From NCBI GenBank assembly GCA_024867545.1, contig JANFNE010000017.1, positions 831,001 to 895,000 on the forward strand: a stretch of 64,000 nt of DNA. The letters run 5' to 3'. Shown piece after piece: positions 1-10,020 of this stretch. The stretch comes from Phytopythium helicoides (lineage: Eukaryota > Oomycota > Peronosporomycetes > Pythiales > Pythiaceae). Made by a program: the position numbers and the translations under genes. Numbering within the stretch: the stretch's first letter is position 1; each line of letters begins with the position of its first letter. The notes beneath the pieces are model-generated. The model was given only the letters and a program-made list of their open reading frames with translations, searched no databases and was not told the DNA's origin.

Positions 1-831
1 ACGCCTTCGCCACCTCGACGAGGTCGGCGAACAAAGAAGGGGAAGAAAAAGACAAAAGCTCCCATTCCAGAATCCCCTCTAGATCGTCCCGAAGCTACAC
101 GAACGCCTATCCGCGGCCAAAAAGGGGAGTCGCCGGGAAGTGCTGACCGACGTCAGAGACGGCGCCAGAGCTTACCGCCTACGTCAACGCCGCGCCGTGG
201 TATTTGGCAACGACAAGTTGCCAGCGATGAGAAGGTCAATCGTGAAGGCGACTCAACTCTGATCTTCTCTCCTAGCAAGAACGCTGTGTCAACAGGCAGC
301 GGTGGGCGCTGGCACGTGACAGCGAGCTCTCCTGCAGTTGACCGGCGCCGTAAGAGCGGTGAGGAGTTCACACAGAACGATCTGGAGGAGTCGATGCGAA
401 AGGACTTGGCAAACGCATTTGACTCGGCGTCTGACTCGTCTACATCGGAGAAGGAAAACACTCAACGGCGCATCAATGCTCGCGGGCGGAAGAAGGCGGC
501 AAAAGGAGCAAAGGAGGTACCCAAACCAAGCCGAAAGTCGGTGCTGGAGGACGGCGAAGATGACGAAGAGGACGAGGAGCCGAAGCCCCTGGTACTAAAG
601 AAGAAGAAAAAGACCAAGCACTCAGAAAAGAAGGCTCCAGCGAAAAAGACTAAGTCGAAGGCAGTGGAGAGTGAGGAGGATGAGAAGGACGAGAGAAGCG
701 ATGAGCGCGATGAAGAGGACGATCAGCCTGCCAAGAAGCCGTCGAAGAAGTCGCGGAAAGCCGCAACGGAGAAGCCGCCGAAGGCAAAGGCCAAAGCGGC
801 CGGTTCCAAGGGCAAGAGGAAGCGAGATTGA
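1..831 (+). CDS. 3' part of a lysine-rich, acidic low-complexity protein (5' end outside window)
   Basis: The reading frame is open from the first base of the window and stops with TGA at 829-831, so the start lies to the left. The visible 276 residues have no domain that I recognise. The first 90 residues are rich in Arg, Pro and Ser with AT-hook-like RGR clusters. A middle part contains LIFSPSKN. The last 120 residues alternate Lys-rich runs with Glu/Asp-rich runs and end in GKRKRD. Such tails are common in nucleolar and chromatin proteins, so a nuclear location is likely, but this is inference from composition only. No function is assigned. Confidence 0.6.
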   Translation, partial: TPSPPRRGRRTKKGKKKTKAPIPESPLDRPEATRTPIRGQKGESPGSADRRQRRRQSLPPTSTPRRGIWQRQVASDEKVNREGDSTLIFSPSKNAVSTGSGGRWHVTASSPAVDRRRKSGEEFTQNDLEESMRKDLANAFDSASDSSTSEKENTQRRINARGRKKAAKGAKEVPKPSRKSVLEDGEDDEEDEEPKPLVLKKKKKTKHSEKKAPAKKTKSKAVESEEDEKDERSDERDEEDDQPAKKPSKKSRKAATEKPPKAKAKAAGSKGKRKRD

Positions 832-972
832 CCTCGCTAATTTCAATTCAGACTGTAGCGATTGCACGTGCAAGTTAACACGCAGGTTGTTAGGGTGACA
901 CGATTCTCGTTGGAGAGGTGTTTTAATTCGCTCGCGGACCCTCGGGAAGACACGAAGCAGGCAGCCAGCCGC

Positions 973-1683
973 CTATCTGATGACAGCGTTGGGCACGGGG
1001 GCCGTGCAAGCGCCCGCCGACGTGGAGAAGACGTGGTCCTTCCACTTGGCGACGCCCTCGGCGTCCGTCTTCATGTCTTCGCCAATGTTGACGAGCACCT
1101 TCTTCTTCTCGACCTGCGCAGGCGTGAAGGGCTCGCCCGAGAGTCCGTCAAAGACAATGCGCTCGCCGATGGCGGCGCCAGCTGGCGGGTCCACAAAGGC
1201 GACCTTCTCCTTGCCGTCCGCGAGTGGGGCAGCAGCACACATGACCATGCCGTGGCTCTTGAAGCCGACGAGATTGCGCGGCTTGAGGTTGCAGAGCACG
1301 AGGATGCGGCGGTCCTGCATCTCCTCAAGCGAGTAGTGGTAGACGAGTCCCGAGGCGATCTGGCGCGGCGCGTCCTCGCCGACGTCGATCTCCTCGCAGT
1401 AGAGCTTATCGGCCGTCTCGTGCTTCCAGACCTTGACGATCTGGCCCACGCGGATGTCGAGCTTGGTGATCTCGGGCTGATCCGGGTCGGCGGCCGGCGC
1501 CTTCTTGGGCTTTGGCGCGCTCTTCTCCTTCTTGGGCTTCTCCTTCTTCTCCTGCTTGGCCGCGGGCGCCGCGGCGTCGGCAGCAGCAGGCGCGGCCGCC
1601 ACCGGCGCGTTCGCGTCCACGCCCAGGTCCGTCTCGAGCTCGCTGATGAGCTGCGAGAGCTGCTCCGCCGCGCTGCCACTCAT
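973..1683 (-). CDS. tRNA-binding (EMAP-II/Arc1p-type OB fold) protein
   Basis: The 236-residue protein has a short N-terminal helical part, a Lys/Ala/Pro-rich linker (residues about 30-65) and a C-terminal tRNA-binding domain of about 165 residues. The domain begins ITKLDIRVGQIVKVWKHE and includes the hallmark LCNLKPRNLVGFKSHGMVMCA. This domain binds the outer corner of tRNA. It occurs in Arc1p, AIMP1/EMAP-II and the C-terminus of some methionyl- and tyrosyl-tRNA synthetases, where it delivers tRNA to the synthetase. No catalytic synthetase domain is present, so a free cofactor is likely. A second in-frame ATG lies 60 bp upstream at 1743. Starting there would add a 20-residue basic, Ser/Thr-rich leader that resembles a mitochondrial presequence. 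Confidence 0.85.
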   Translation of the reverse strand: MSGSAAEQLSQLISELETDLGVDANAPVAAAPAAADAAAPAAKQEKKEKPKKEKSAPKPKKAPAADPDQPEITKLDIRVGQIVKVWKHETADKLYCEEIDVGEDAPRQIASGLVYHYSLEEMQDRRILVLCNLKPRNLVGFKSHGMVMCAAAPLADGKEKVAFVDPPAGAAIGERIVFDGLSGEPFTPAQVEKKKVLVNIGEDMKTDAEGVAKWKDHVFSTSAGACTAPVPNAVIR

Positions 1684-1859
1684 TCTGCCTGTGGTCTTGG
1701 TGGTGAGTCGGGAAATGGAGCCACGAGCAGCTTTGGAGAGCATAACACACGGTTGTGGAGCAACACATACGGTTGTGGAGCACAAGAACGGGTACATTTG
1801 CTCTTCAAACGTTATGGAGACCATGGCGAGGCGATCGTCGCCAAGGTGGGCGGCGACGG

Positions 1860-2869
1860 CTACTGGATGAGCACCATCCAGCTGATGAACAAGTAGAAGA
1901 GCAGCACGGGGTAGACCGTCAGCGCCTTGCGCTTGGGCGGCACGAGCTTGGACATGAACACCACGGAGGCTGCAGATACGCGAAGGTTAGTTAGATGTTG
2001 TCGCATGGAGTAACAACGATCCAGCAGTCAACGCCTACCGCGCGTGGACCAGAGGAAGCCGACCGTGACGATAAGCAGGCGCAGAAGCACGTGAGAGACG
2101 ACCACCTTGAGCACCATGCATAGCAGCGTCGCGATGTTGAGCGGGAAGACGCAGTAGCCGAGCACGCACACGCTCTGGAAGAAGGAGCTGCTCGTCGGCG
2201 TCGAAAAAGGTTAGCCCAGCTCTCTTTCTCTCCTCAGACAATCAGACCGAGTAACGCACATGGTGCTGCCGAGAAGCTGCGCGTTGATGGTCACGACGGC
2301 GGCGCCCGCCCAGATGACGACGAACACGCCCGTAAACACCATGGCCGACTGCTGCGCCGGCGCCGACATGCTCAGCATGCTGTCGTCACCAACACCTCGT
2401 CAGAGCTGCGTCTAGGAATATATGTGCGTCTAGTACTCCTCGCGAACGCACATGGAGAGCGCGAGGCAGAGCATCAGCGGTCCCCACAGGTCCCCTGCCA
2501 GCAATCTTCGAGTCAGCCCTCCCTCTCCTCACAGCCAGCAGCAGCAGCAGCCAGAGCCACCCACAGTCGCGCAGCGCCTTGAGCGTCTCGTCCGACGTGT
2601 TGCGCGGCATGAGCACGACCTTGAGCTTCCCGCCGACGAGCCGCACGTCGCGCATCTGCCCAGCACGGCGTCAGCCCTACGTCCCCCCCCCCTCCGTCGC
2701 CAAGCGCGCCGCAAAACCGCACGATCGTGGCCGACACAGGCTCGTCCAGCGTGTTCTGCTCGGCCGACGGCAGGCTGATGCTGCCCGACACGAGCTCCGC
2801 CGCGCTGTTGCGCCGGCCGCGGGGCGCATCGGCCGCCACGGGCAGCGCCACGTCCGCCTCGTCCGCCAT
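1860..2869 (-). CDS. YIPF6/Yip4-like Yip1-domain Golgi membrane protein
   Basis: Six exons are predicted at 2723-2869, 2565-2655, 2452-2494, 2260-2379, 2039-2187 and 1860-1969. All splice sites are GT-AG, and together they give 219 residues in frame, close to the 236 of human YIPF6. The hydrophilic N-terminus leads to LDEPVSATIMRDVRLVG, then RDWDLWGPLMLCLALS at the start of the first membrane segment. The last exons encode SVCVLGYCVFPLNIA and a final hydrophobic helix ending WMVLIQ. Yip1-family proteins have about five membrane spans, bind Rab GTPases and act in ER-Golgi traffic. The gene starts 81 bp from the divergent SPT3-like gene, so the two probably share a promoter. Intron 1 contains a run of C residues near 2683. 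Confidence 0.85.
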
Positions 2870-2950
2870 GTGTCGCCTGGTGGAATCCTGCGGGCCAGAA
2901 AATAATTGTTTCCGCACTTTTCGCCAGAAAGGCCGAGGCAGCCAACCGAC

Positions 2951-4764
2951 ATGGCGGAGGAGCAGGAGGACGACGAGTTCGGGCTCGCGGAGCTGGCGCG
3001 GCTGCCGCTGCTGGAGCAGGTGCACCGGCTGTTCCACGCTATTGAGCGCAAGTATCCGTACACGGAGGTGCGCTCGCTCGCTTCCCCCTTTTCAAAGCGC
3101 TGGAGGGCTCACGGCCGCCGCGGGACAGACCAACGCGTGGAAGACGCTGCCGCTTGAGCAGAAGAAGCGCATGCTCGACTACATCCGCGAGCGCCGCGCG
3201 CGGAAGAGTGAGGCCCCGGCGGTGGAGCTGGCGACGGAGCAGGAGCACAAGCCCAGCACCAAGACGGACCCGTACCTGCAGATGCTGCAGCGGCGCACGC
3301 TGCGCTCGGCGCCAGCCTCGTCGGAGAGCGCAGACCTGCTGCCCAATAGTGCGTACGTGGCGCCCGCGACAGTGGCAGAGTTCGCAGAGAGCGCGCGCGA
3401 GGCCAAGAAGCGCTTCAAGGCGCGCTGGAAGCTGGCAGAGGCAGAGTTCTACGAGGACGAGTGCGCGTGCGGCGCCACGCACGAACAGGCGACTGGGGAC
3501 AAGGGAACACTGCTGTACACGGTCAGCGCCATGATGAGCACATTCGGCGATACGGACCGCTCCTGCGTCACGACCGCAGAGGAGGTTCAGCACCTAGGTG
3601 AGCGCTGCTTGCAATTGCTATTGAGGCTCTGCACACTGGGTCTAACAAAAGCGACGTGACACAGTCGGGGAGTTCATAAAGAGGCGGTTGCAGACTATAG
3701 AGTCTGAGGAGCTTGCCACTGGTTCGTGCCTGCGGGTGAGAGTGAAATCTACAGTGTGCGAGTCGCAGACAAGCCCTGAGCTGACAGCTTTGCACTATTC
3801 CCGTAGACTCTTGTGGAGATTTTCGGAGAGGAAGCCATTTACTATGGGCGTTGGCGCGAGTTTCGCGGTGAGACTAAGAATGAACAGAACGAGCTCGAGG
3901 ATGTCGAGGAAGAAGAGCTCGCCGAGGAACTCGACTTGTTCGCCGTCTCAGAAGCCGACTCTGTGTTCAACGAGGCATTTATGGTATGTCTTCTTGCTTT
4001 TCATTTCTCGCCTCTGAGTTTGATTTTTTTTGTTCATCTTTGAGACTCATAAATGTTTTGGGCATGACATAGGAACGCATTCGCTTCGCAGACGAGAGAA
4101 CCAAGTCTATGGACTGGTCGATCTACGACTTGTTTGCAAAGGGACGCAAGGTGAACTTTATGAGCAAGAAAGCTGCAGTCTTTCGCCAGTGGATTGGTAT
4201 TGGCAAGTGCTCGCGCGCTTCACTTGAGTTCTTGAACTTTGTGGTGTACCACAAGTATGCTTTCACTTGTACACCTATTAATTTGCGTGCACTAATATGA
4301 TGTTGCGATGAATGAAGCATTGGGCGGTTAGTCGAGCTCGCCATCAAGCACCGCACTGGGGGGCAGCTCAAAGCTCTCGAGGCGCCTCTGCTGAAGGACG
4401 ATATTGAGTGAGAATGGTGATCCGTTGTAGTCCGCAAAGCAATTGAGCTCTAATCTTGCTGTATTTTCCCAGGGCTGTTTCGTCGTCCTTCCTCCCATCA
4501 GACCCCCTACCGAGCCTAATTGACAAACCCTCGTCGCCCTCCAAGTCGCGACGTGTTGGTCCACAAGTTGCTCCCAACAAGTCAGCGAGAACTGCCTCCG
4601 CACCGCATCCAATATCCGCTCCATTGGCTCACGAGTCACAACCAGACACTGCCGAGCCGTCTGCTGAACCTTCTGAGAAGCCGGAGGCTCCCCAGGCGTT
4701 GTCGACACCAATCGCGGCGACAAGGCTTACCGCTCGGCCAACAAGGTTGAAAAGGTTACGCTAA
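2951..4764 (+). CDS. SPT3-like histone-fold subunit of SAGA
   Basis: Seven exons are predicted at 2951-3067, 3129-3597, 3665-3735, 3807-3983, 4073-4254, 4318-4407 and 4473-4764, giving 465 residues in frame. Two regions match the order of SPT3. The first is a TAF13-like histone fold (LLYTVSAMMSTFGDTD, about residues 165-240). The second is a TAF11-like one with KKAAVFRQWIGIGKC followed by FLNFVVYHNIGRLVELAIK (about 300-360). SPT3 is the SAGA subunit that helps deliver TBP to promoters. Unlike yeast SPT3, the protein has about 150 extra residues in front, including DYIRERRARK, and an 80-residue Ser/Pro-rich tail. The identification rests on motif order read by eye; another histone-fold TAF fusion is the main alternative. 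Confidence 0.6.
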
Positions 4765-4856
4765 GGCTGGTGCAAGGGATAACGGGAGCGAGTCCGATGT
4801 CATACACCATTTCACTTTACTCTACGCAGTGTCAATGCTGTCTAAACTATCACGCC

Positions 4857-5675
4857 TTACATTGAGCTAGTGATGCTGCTCGATGGAAATGACGGGAACA
4901 TCTTTGGCTTGTGCGTTTCGAGATAGACAGCGAAGTGCTCGTCCTGATGTTGGAACTTGACGTTGACGCCGTAGGTCTGTTTGTTCACCTTGACGCGCAG
5001 CTGTTCATTCGAGAGCTTGTCGCCCTTCATCGTAAACCAACTCACAATCGTTGGCGTGACGGACTTCTGTAGCGGGTTGTCGATTATTTCACCCAGCTCT
5101 GCAAGTCGAAGTGAGTGCAGTCCGTTCATCTCTTTGTAGAAGACAAACTTCGGGTGCCCGGATTGCATGGGGATAGTGTTAGCCAGAGTGTCGATTGCGT
5201 CAGTTGTCATGATGTCGCCACCTTCACCCGAGTAGCTTAAGTGCTTGATAGCTCCACCCTTGGTCCAGACAATGACGTGCTGCCAGTCGTGCCGGTGCCC
5301 TTGACTGCTCGTCGATCCTTGGTTCTTGATGAAGTACAGAGCGAATGAGTGAGCGCAATACATTTCTCCCTTCGCCTCGGCACACGCGTAACGGTGGTAG
5401 GTGTTGGAGAAGTCCATGAACTCGTCGTTCCTACACCTTGCAGTACCCCCGTCAGTGAGCATCGATCCTGCATTCCTCTTCCCGATGCGGTTGAACGCTG
5501 CACTTGGAAAGCAGCTATCGTCGTGAAAGTCAAAGACTGGGTACACAGCCGACATGTTCGCACTGCCATGCTTCGGCATTGCTTTGTCGAGTTTGTGGAA
5601 GTCCTCAGCCCAAACGCTGATTTGGAGAGCGCTGAGGAGTGCAAGTGCAAGAAGGAGGAAGAATCGAGTCGTCAT
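4857..5675 (-). CDS. NLP1: secreted NPP1/necrosis-inducing family protein, divergent metal site
   Basis: The 272-residue single-exon protein starts with a signal peptide (MTTRFFLLLALALLSA, cut near WAED). It carries the NPP1 fold with YPVFDFHDD, four cysteines in the first half and the family heptapeptide in the form GHRHDWQ. In characterised NLPs the last residue of this motif is Glu, and an Asp a few residues before it also binds the divalent cation. Here those two positions are Gln and Asn (IKNQ). The three other NLPs in the window keep Asp and Glu. NLPs are secreted cytolysins that bind sphingolipids in eudicot membranes. Loss of two metal ligands predicts weak or no lysis, or a changed role. 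The start at 5675 is chosen because it directly precedes the signal peptide. Confidence 0.9.
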   Translation of the reverse strand: MTTRFFLLLALALLSALQISVWAEDFHKLDKAMPKHGSANMSAVYPVFDFHDDSCFPSAAFNRIGKRNAGSMLTDGGTARCRNDEFMDFSNTYHRYACAEAKGEMYCAHSFALYFIKNQGSTSSQGHRHDWQHVIVWTKGGAIKHLSYSGEGGDIMTTDAIDTLANTIPMQSGHPKFVFYKEMNGLHSLRLAELGEIIDNPLQKSVTPTIVSWFTMKGDKLSNEQLRVKVNKQTYGVNVKFQHQDEHFAVYLETHKPKMFPSFPSSSITSSM

Positions 5676-5688
5676 GTTTGGGTCGATA

Positions 5689-5706
5689 GGCAAGTTGCGC
5701 AATGAA
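5689..5706 (-). promoter_or_regulatory. Oomycete Inr+FPR-like core promoter of NLP1
   Basis: On the minus strand the stretch reads TTCATTGCGCAACTTGCC. This resembles the oomycete initiator (CATT core) followed by the flanking promoter region (A/C-A-A/T-T-T type). It lies 13-31 bp before the NLP1 ATG, which would give a very short leader. Confidence 0.5.
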
Positions 5707-6220
5707 CCACTGGGATGGCGGGTGGTGCTGTAGCCCTTCAAGAGGCAGCCTGCTGGGATATCGCATGGCTACGAACTTGAAAGGACGATCACACGCTCAG
5801 TGGATTCAAAATACCGTGTCCACGAAAAAGATCGGCCAAAGCAGCTGGTGCAAAGAGCTATCTTTTCATCGTTTCTCGATCACGCAGATCGATAATGCCT
5901 CGTAAAGATGTCTGCAAACTGTTGTTGGGGATTGTAGTAGCTGAAACCACGCTACTCACAGGTGTCTCTACCATAAGGCGCCGTCCTGTATCTCACGTTT
6001 CGCAAGCCTACTAAGTGGTTGTGCGAAGTCGGAGGGGAAGCAACCATTGTGGCCCTATGGATGCGAGAAACGAGGTGGGAAACAAAAGAGGCGGCTGAAC
6101 TCGCCAGTGCATGGAACACTTCCACCCAACAACCGAAAAACAGAAAGAGGTCGAGTCAACCTCAGGTTGACGCTTCCGCTCTTTAGTTAGGACTCCCGGC
6201 AGTTGTCTACTGTCTAGAAT
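5707..6220. other. Intergenic, no gene seen
   Basis: About 500 bp separate the NLP1 promoter from the end of the first elicitin gene. I see no sustained reading frame, RNA gene or repeat. It should hold upstream control sequence of NLP1 and the 3' end of the elicitin transcript. Confidence 0.5.
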
Positions 6221-7120
6221 CTACAGCATGGCGGCAAACAGGAAGATTGACAAGGCGGCGGCGACGCTGGAGATCACAGACGATGCGGCGCTCGAAGTCG
6301 TCGGAGCTGGAGTAGACGATGAGTCACTGCTACTGCTAGAAGCAGAGGTACCTGTTGTACTCGGGCTGGAGGGTTCGCTGACCGTAGATGTCGTGCTGGA
6401 GCCAGATGCGCTTGCTGTCGAGTTGCCGCAACTCCCGACAAGCGTTTCAAAGTATGTGGACAAAATTTGATCGGCGCCGTCGATCGCAATCTCGCAGTCG
6501 TACCAGGTAAACGTGTACGCGAGATCGACCATGTCAGTGCACTCGGAGCAAATCTCGCTTTGCTCCGCGCTGGTCAGATTCAGGACGTAGCCAGTCTGGA
6601 GGTTGATTCCCGTAGCGCTTTCACAGGCGCTCATAGAGTCGCCAATCTGGTGAAAGTAGGGCTTGACGAGCGAGTTGTCACAAGCAGCCACCGAGCCCGA
6701 AGCGGAGCTAGACGACGATGCAGCAGCAGACGGAGCGGAGGTTGATGCACTGTCACTGCTCGTGGTATTGCTAGTGCTTCCACTGCTCGTCGAGTTGCCA
6801 CAAGTACCAACTAAGGTCTCGAAATACGTCGATAGAACTTGATCAGCCCCATCGATCGCGATCTCACAGTCGTACCAAGTGAAAGTGTAGACGAGCGCGA
6901 CCATGTCCGTGCATTCGGTGCAAATCTCACTCTGCTCTGAAGCGTTCAGAGTCAGCACCGATCCAGTTTGGAGGTTGATTCCGGTCGCAGATTCACAGGC
7001 GCTCATGGAGTCGCTAATCTCGTGGAAGTAAGGCTTGACAAGAGAGTTGTCGCAGGCGTCTTCAGCCACAACCGAAGTGAGCAGAATAGCAGCAGCACCC
7101 GTGAAAGTTTGGATCTTCAT
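6221..7120 (-). CDS. Two-domain elicitin-like protein 1, probably GPI-anchored
   Basis: The 299-residue product has a signal peptide (about 1-21) and two tandem elicitin-like domains. Each domain has the six-cysteine pattern: C23, C42, C67, C70, C85, C107 and C147, C166, C191, C194, C209, C231. The domains are nearly the same (both contain SACESATGINLQTG and TFTWYDCEIAIDGADQ), so one arose from the other. A 40-residue Ser/Thr linker joins them. A longer Ser/Thr/Pro tail ends in a hydrophobic segment (SVAAALSIFLFAAML), as in GPI-anchored wall or membrane proteins. Elicitins bind sterols and lipids and can trigger plant defence. The sequence differs from canonical elicitins, so it is an elicitin-like (ELL) member. 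Confidence 0.9.
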   Translation of the reverse strand: MKIQTFTGAAAILLTSVVAEDACDNSLVKPYFHEISDSMSACESATGINLQTGSVLTLNASEQSEICTECTDMVALVYTFTWYDCEIAIDGADQVLSTYFETLVGTCGNSTSSGSTSNTTSSDSASTSAPSAAASSSSSASGSVAACDNSLVKPYFHQIGDSMSACESATGINLQTGYVLNLTSAEQSEICSECTDMVDLAYTFTWYDCEIAIDGADQILSTYFETLVGSCGNSTASASGSSTTSTVSEPSSPSTTGTSASSSSSDSSSTPAPTTSSAASSVISSVAAALSIFLFAAML

Positions 7121-8069
7121 GCCGGGAACGTGAAGAGCTTGAGGCTTGACCTGGTCGGTGCGGTCTAAAGAATATTTAGGAATGAGCGCACTACCTCGTC
7201 AGTCAGTGGATGTAAGCCTGTTCACAGCTCTCTGGGTTCCGGCTGACTGGTAGCAGGCCAGCATCGGACCCTGTGCGGTTGAACACCTCTAGTGTGCGGG
7301 CTAATGTGTAGCGTTCACGAAGCTGCGGGGCAACGTGCCTCTAACCAATCAGTGCGCAAGCGAAGCATTCACGTCGTTGCGAGTGCAAGCAAGTCGCGCG
7401 TGCGCACCACCTACCGCTGTCTACGTTGCCCGCGCACTGCGCAACCGCTACTGTACGTGCAGGGACGAGCGCCCACCAGTCGCTGCGGGCGGGATGCGCT
7501 CGCCTAGTCTATTAGTAAAGCCCGCCTCAGTCGCTCATCTCATGCGCGCAACCGGCTTATTGGGTCGCGGCACGCGTGCCGGTCTGAGCCAGGTATATTG
7601 AGGAGTTTGCCGCCTGCAGGTGATCCTGTGAACGCACAAGTCTTGGTACCACTTTCAGCGTATGGAGATGCAGGTCGCCCAGCTTTGTCCGCGAGGCGCG
7701 TGCCGTCCCGTCAGTCGCGGCTCAGGTCGCATAAGCAATTTGGTGGGAGAGATTACCCCCCACAGCCGCAAGTCCTGTCTGTGCATGCGCTGCGTGGACA
7801 CTCGTTCGTGGCACGTGTCATCAATATCCCACTGGTGCTCTTGCAACATGCACACGCAAACGAACAGTGATGCATCCCTAGTACGAGGTCAATGTTGAAA
7901 CGCTGGGCTAGCAGCACTACAAAACCGGTTCGAATGCTCAGCTCGATTTCATGTGTAAAAGCAAGACCGCATGAGTGTTTCAAGAACCGTTCGTGTTTCT
8001 TAGTGCGGGCTTGCCTAGTAGGTTGATAAGCACACTACTTCCTCTGCACTACGAGTACGTCCAACCCAT
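7121..8069. other. Intergenic between the two elicitin genes, no gene seen
   Basis: About 950 bp without a convincing coding frame. The short frames near 7290-7600 are Arg/Cys-rich and lack recognisable features. The sequence just left of 7190 should hold the promoter of elicitin gene 1. Confidence 0.5.
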
Positions 8070-8831
8070 CTACATCGTAGCGAAGACAGCAGCTGACACG
8101 AGGGCCACAGCTGACGACAGGACAGCCGTTCCCGCAGCTGAAGTAGTGGTGGTGGTTGAGCCGGTCGAGCTGCTGGTGGTGGCGGACGAGTTCGAGCACG
8201 AACCGACAAGCGTCTCGTAGTACGACTTCACAGTCTGGTTCACACCATCGATGGCGATCTCGCAGTCGTACCACGTCAGCGAGTAGATGACATCGACAAG
8301 CTCAGTGCACTCGGCACAGATCTCGCTCTCTTCCTCGCTCGAGAAACTCAGAAGTGATCCCGTGGTGAAGTTGATGCCCGTGGCCGTGGTGCACGCAGCC
8401 ATGGGCGAGCCCAGCTGATGGAAGGCAGGCTTCACCACGGAGTAGTCACAGGTGGCAACAGATCCAGAAGATGAAGTAGCCGTGGTCGTCGATCCACTTG
8501 TCGAGTTGGAGCAGCCACCGACGAGCGTCTCGTAGTACGACGAGACGGTTTGGTTCACACCGTCGATCTCGATCTCGCAGTCATACCACGTGAACGAGTA
8601 GATGAGGTCCACAAGATCCGTGCAGTCAGCACAGATCTCGCTCTCCTCCGTACTCGAGAAACTGAGCAGCGAGCCCGTGGTGAAGTTAATGCCGGTTGCA
8701 GTCGCGCAGGTGGCCATGGGTGACCCGAGCTCGTGGAAGTCGGGCTTCACGACGGAGTAGTCGCAGGTTTCACCGTAAGCGACGGCAACAAGACCAGCAG
8801 CGGCGGTAGCGAAGGTGGCAAATGTCTTCAT
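8070..8831 (-). CDS. Two-domain elicitin-like protein 2, probably GPI-anchored
   Basis: The 253-residue protein has a signal peptide (MKTFATFATAAAGLVAVAYG) and two elicitin-like domains with six cysteines each: C23, C42, C67, C70, C85, C107 and C128, C147, C172, C175, C190, C212. The first domain has exactly the spacing seen in gene 1. The two genes are tandem copies on the same strand and share the WYDCEI-ID core. The Thr/Ser tail ends in a hydrophobic GPI-type segment (VLSSAVALVSAAVFATM). An upstream in-frame ATG exists, but the start at 8831 is the one followed by the signal peptide. Minus-strand CACTTCAATTTGCTC (8866-8882) resembles an oomycete initiator element about 40 bp upstream. Confidence 0.9.
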   Translation of the reverse strand: MKTFATFATAAAGLVAVAYGETCDYSVVKPDFHELGSPMATCATATGINFTTGSLLSFSSTEESEICADCTDLVDLIYSFTWYDCEIEIDGVNQTVSSYYETLVGGCSNSTSGSTTTATSSSGSVATCDYSVVKPAFHQLGSPMAACTTATGINFTTGSLLSFSSEEESEICAECTELVDVIYSLTWYDCEIAIDGVNQTVKSYYETLVGSCSNSSATTSSSTGSTTTTTSAAGTAVLSSAVALVSAAVFATM

Positions 8832-8882
8832 TGTAGAGGAGGAAGGGGCGATGCTTGCGATGGAGAGAGCAAATTGAAGTGT

Positions 8883-10020
8883 GCGCTGGTGTCGTGTAAT
8901 GTCACCACCCCTTTCTCTAGAATACACGAGCGCTGTAGATGGAGAGAAGACAACACGCTAGCACATCGAGATGGCAAAGGTTGTTTCTCGCGGCCCCTAT
9001 TGATTGAGACAGCCACTCATCTTCATCGGTGGTGGTCTATGATAGGGTCGAGACCACCACTTCTCGACGCAGGTCATTGGCTAGCGGCACGCGCGAGTGG
9101 ATCAATGGACCACAAGAAACAGCACATTGCGGCTCGACTGCTTCAGCTGTATTCGCTGGTATTCGCGTCGTGACATATACACTGCGTGATTCTGGATAAT
9201 CTCCGATCGCATCAACAACTTGATGGGGATGAATACGCTCCGGTCAGCTTTGAGGTACATGAGGATGTGCCGATGCGACTGATGTAAGGCGCACAATCCG
9301 GCTCAGGAACTTGTTGATTCGCCTCAATGATGGTCGACCTCGCATAGACGGGTCTACACTGTCAACGTTGAATGATCCTTCGCGAAGGCAAGCGGCCAGG
9401 AATGACAAATGCTGTGCGATTGGATTGGCGGAAGGCACGCCGATACAGACTCTGGTTCTATACTACAACAGCGATTCGAGTGCAACTTGCACTGTGCATG
9501 GAGCAGCGATTGGGCGGGAGCACGCGCGTGCTATAAGCCGTCAAATCCGCACATACTTCTGATGATGACAGCAAGAGATGGTGCTCAAGCTGAGCTAGGC
9601 TCTTGCAGCTGTAGTACTTGGTGCGACGCAAGTTTGCATTTCACAGCCGACAGCAATGCTGTCTGTTGAAAGAGGGCTTTCAAAGCTCGCTGGTTGGCTG
9701 CTGGCACGAGCCTCTCGGTCTGGCGGTCTTGCAGCTGGCTCAATCTCGCAGCTGCTCGCCCAAACCATCTCCGTTGCGCATGGCGTTGCAGACAAACCTC
9801 CGTGAGCACGCTGCAATGTTTCGAGATCAAAGCGTCCATCCTCGATAGTCTAAGACAATGAAATAGCGGCAAGAGAGAACCCCTTCGCTGCTTGCCACAA
9901 ATCCCATAGCTTTTCATCTCACTTCCTTTGGATTGTGTACTGGCCGCGTCGTTGTTTTTCGACGGCAAGACAAGGTATTCTTGAATTTCCTCTGCTCCCA
10001 CCACGCGCTCCAAGAACACC
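8883..10020. other. Intergenic, no gene seen
   Basis: More than 1.1 kb between two divergently transcribed genes (elicitin 2 and the membrane protein at 10021). I find no supported coding frame, RNA gene or repeat; it presumably carries both promoters. Confidence 0.5.

Noticed and set aside
862..1896. Long plus-strand open frame
   Set aside because: It is opposite the tRNA-binding gene, very rich in Arg, Leu and Val and without domain; a GC-rich shadow.
7890..7950. tRNA-like GGTTCGAAT box
   Set aside because: The flanking bases do not form a T-arm or acceptor stem, so no tRNA is called.
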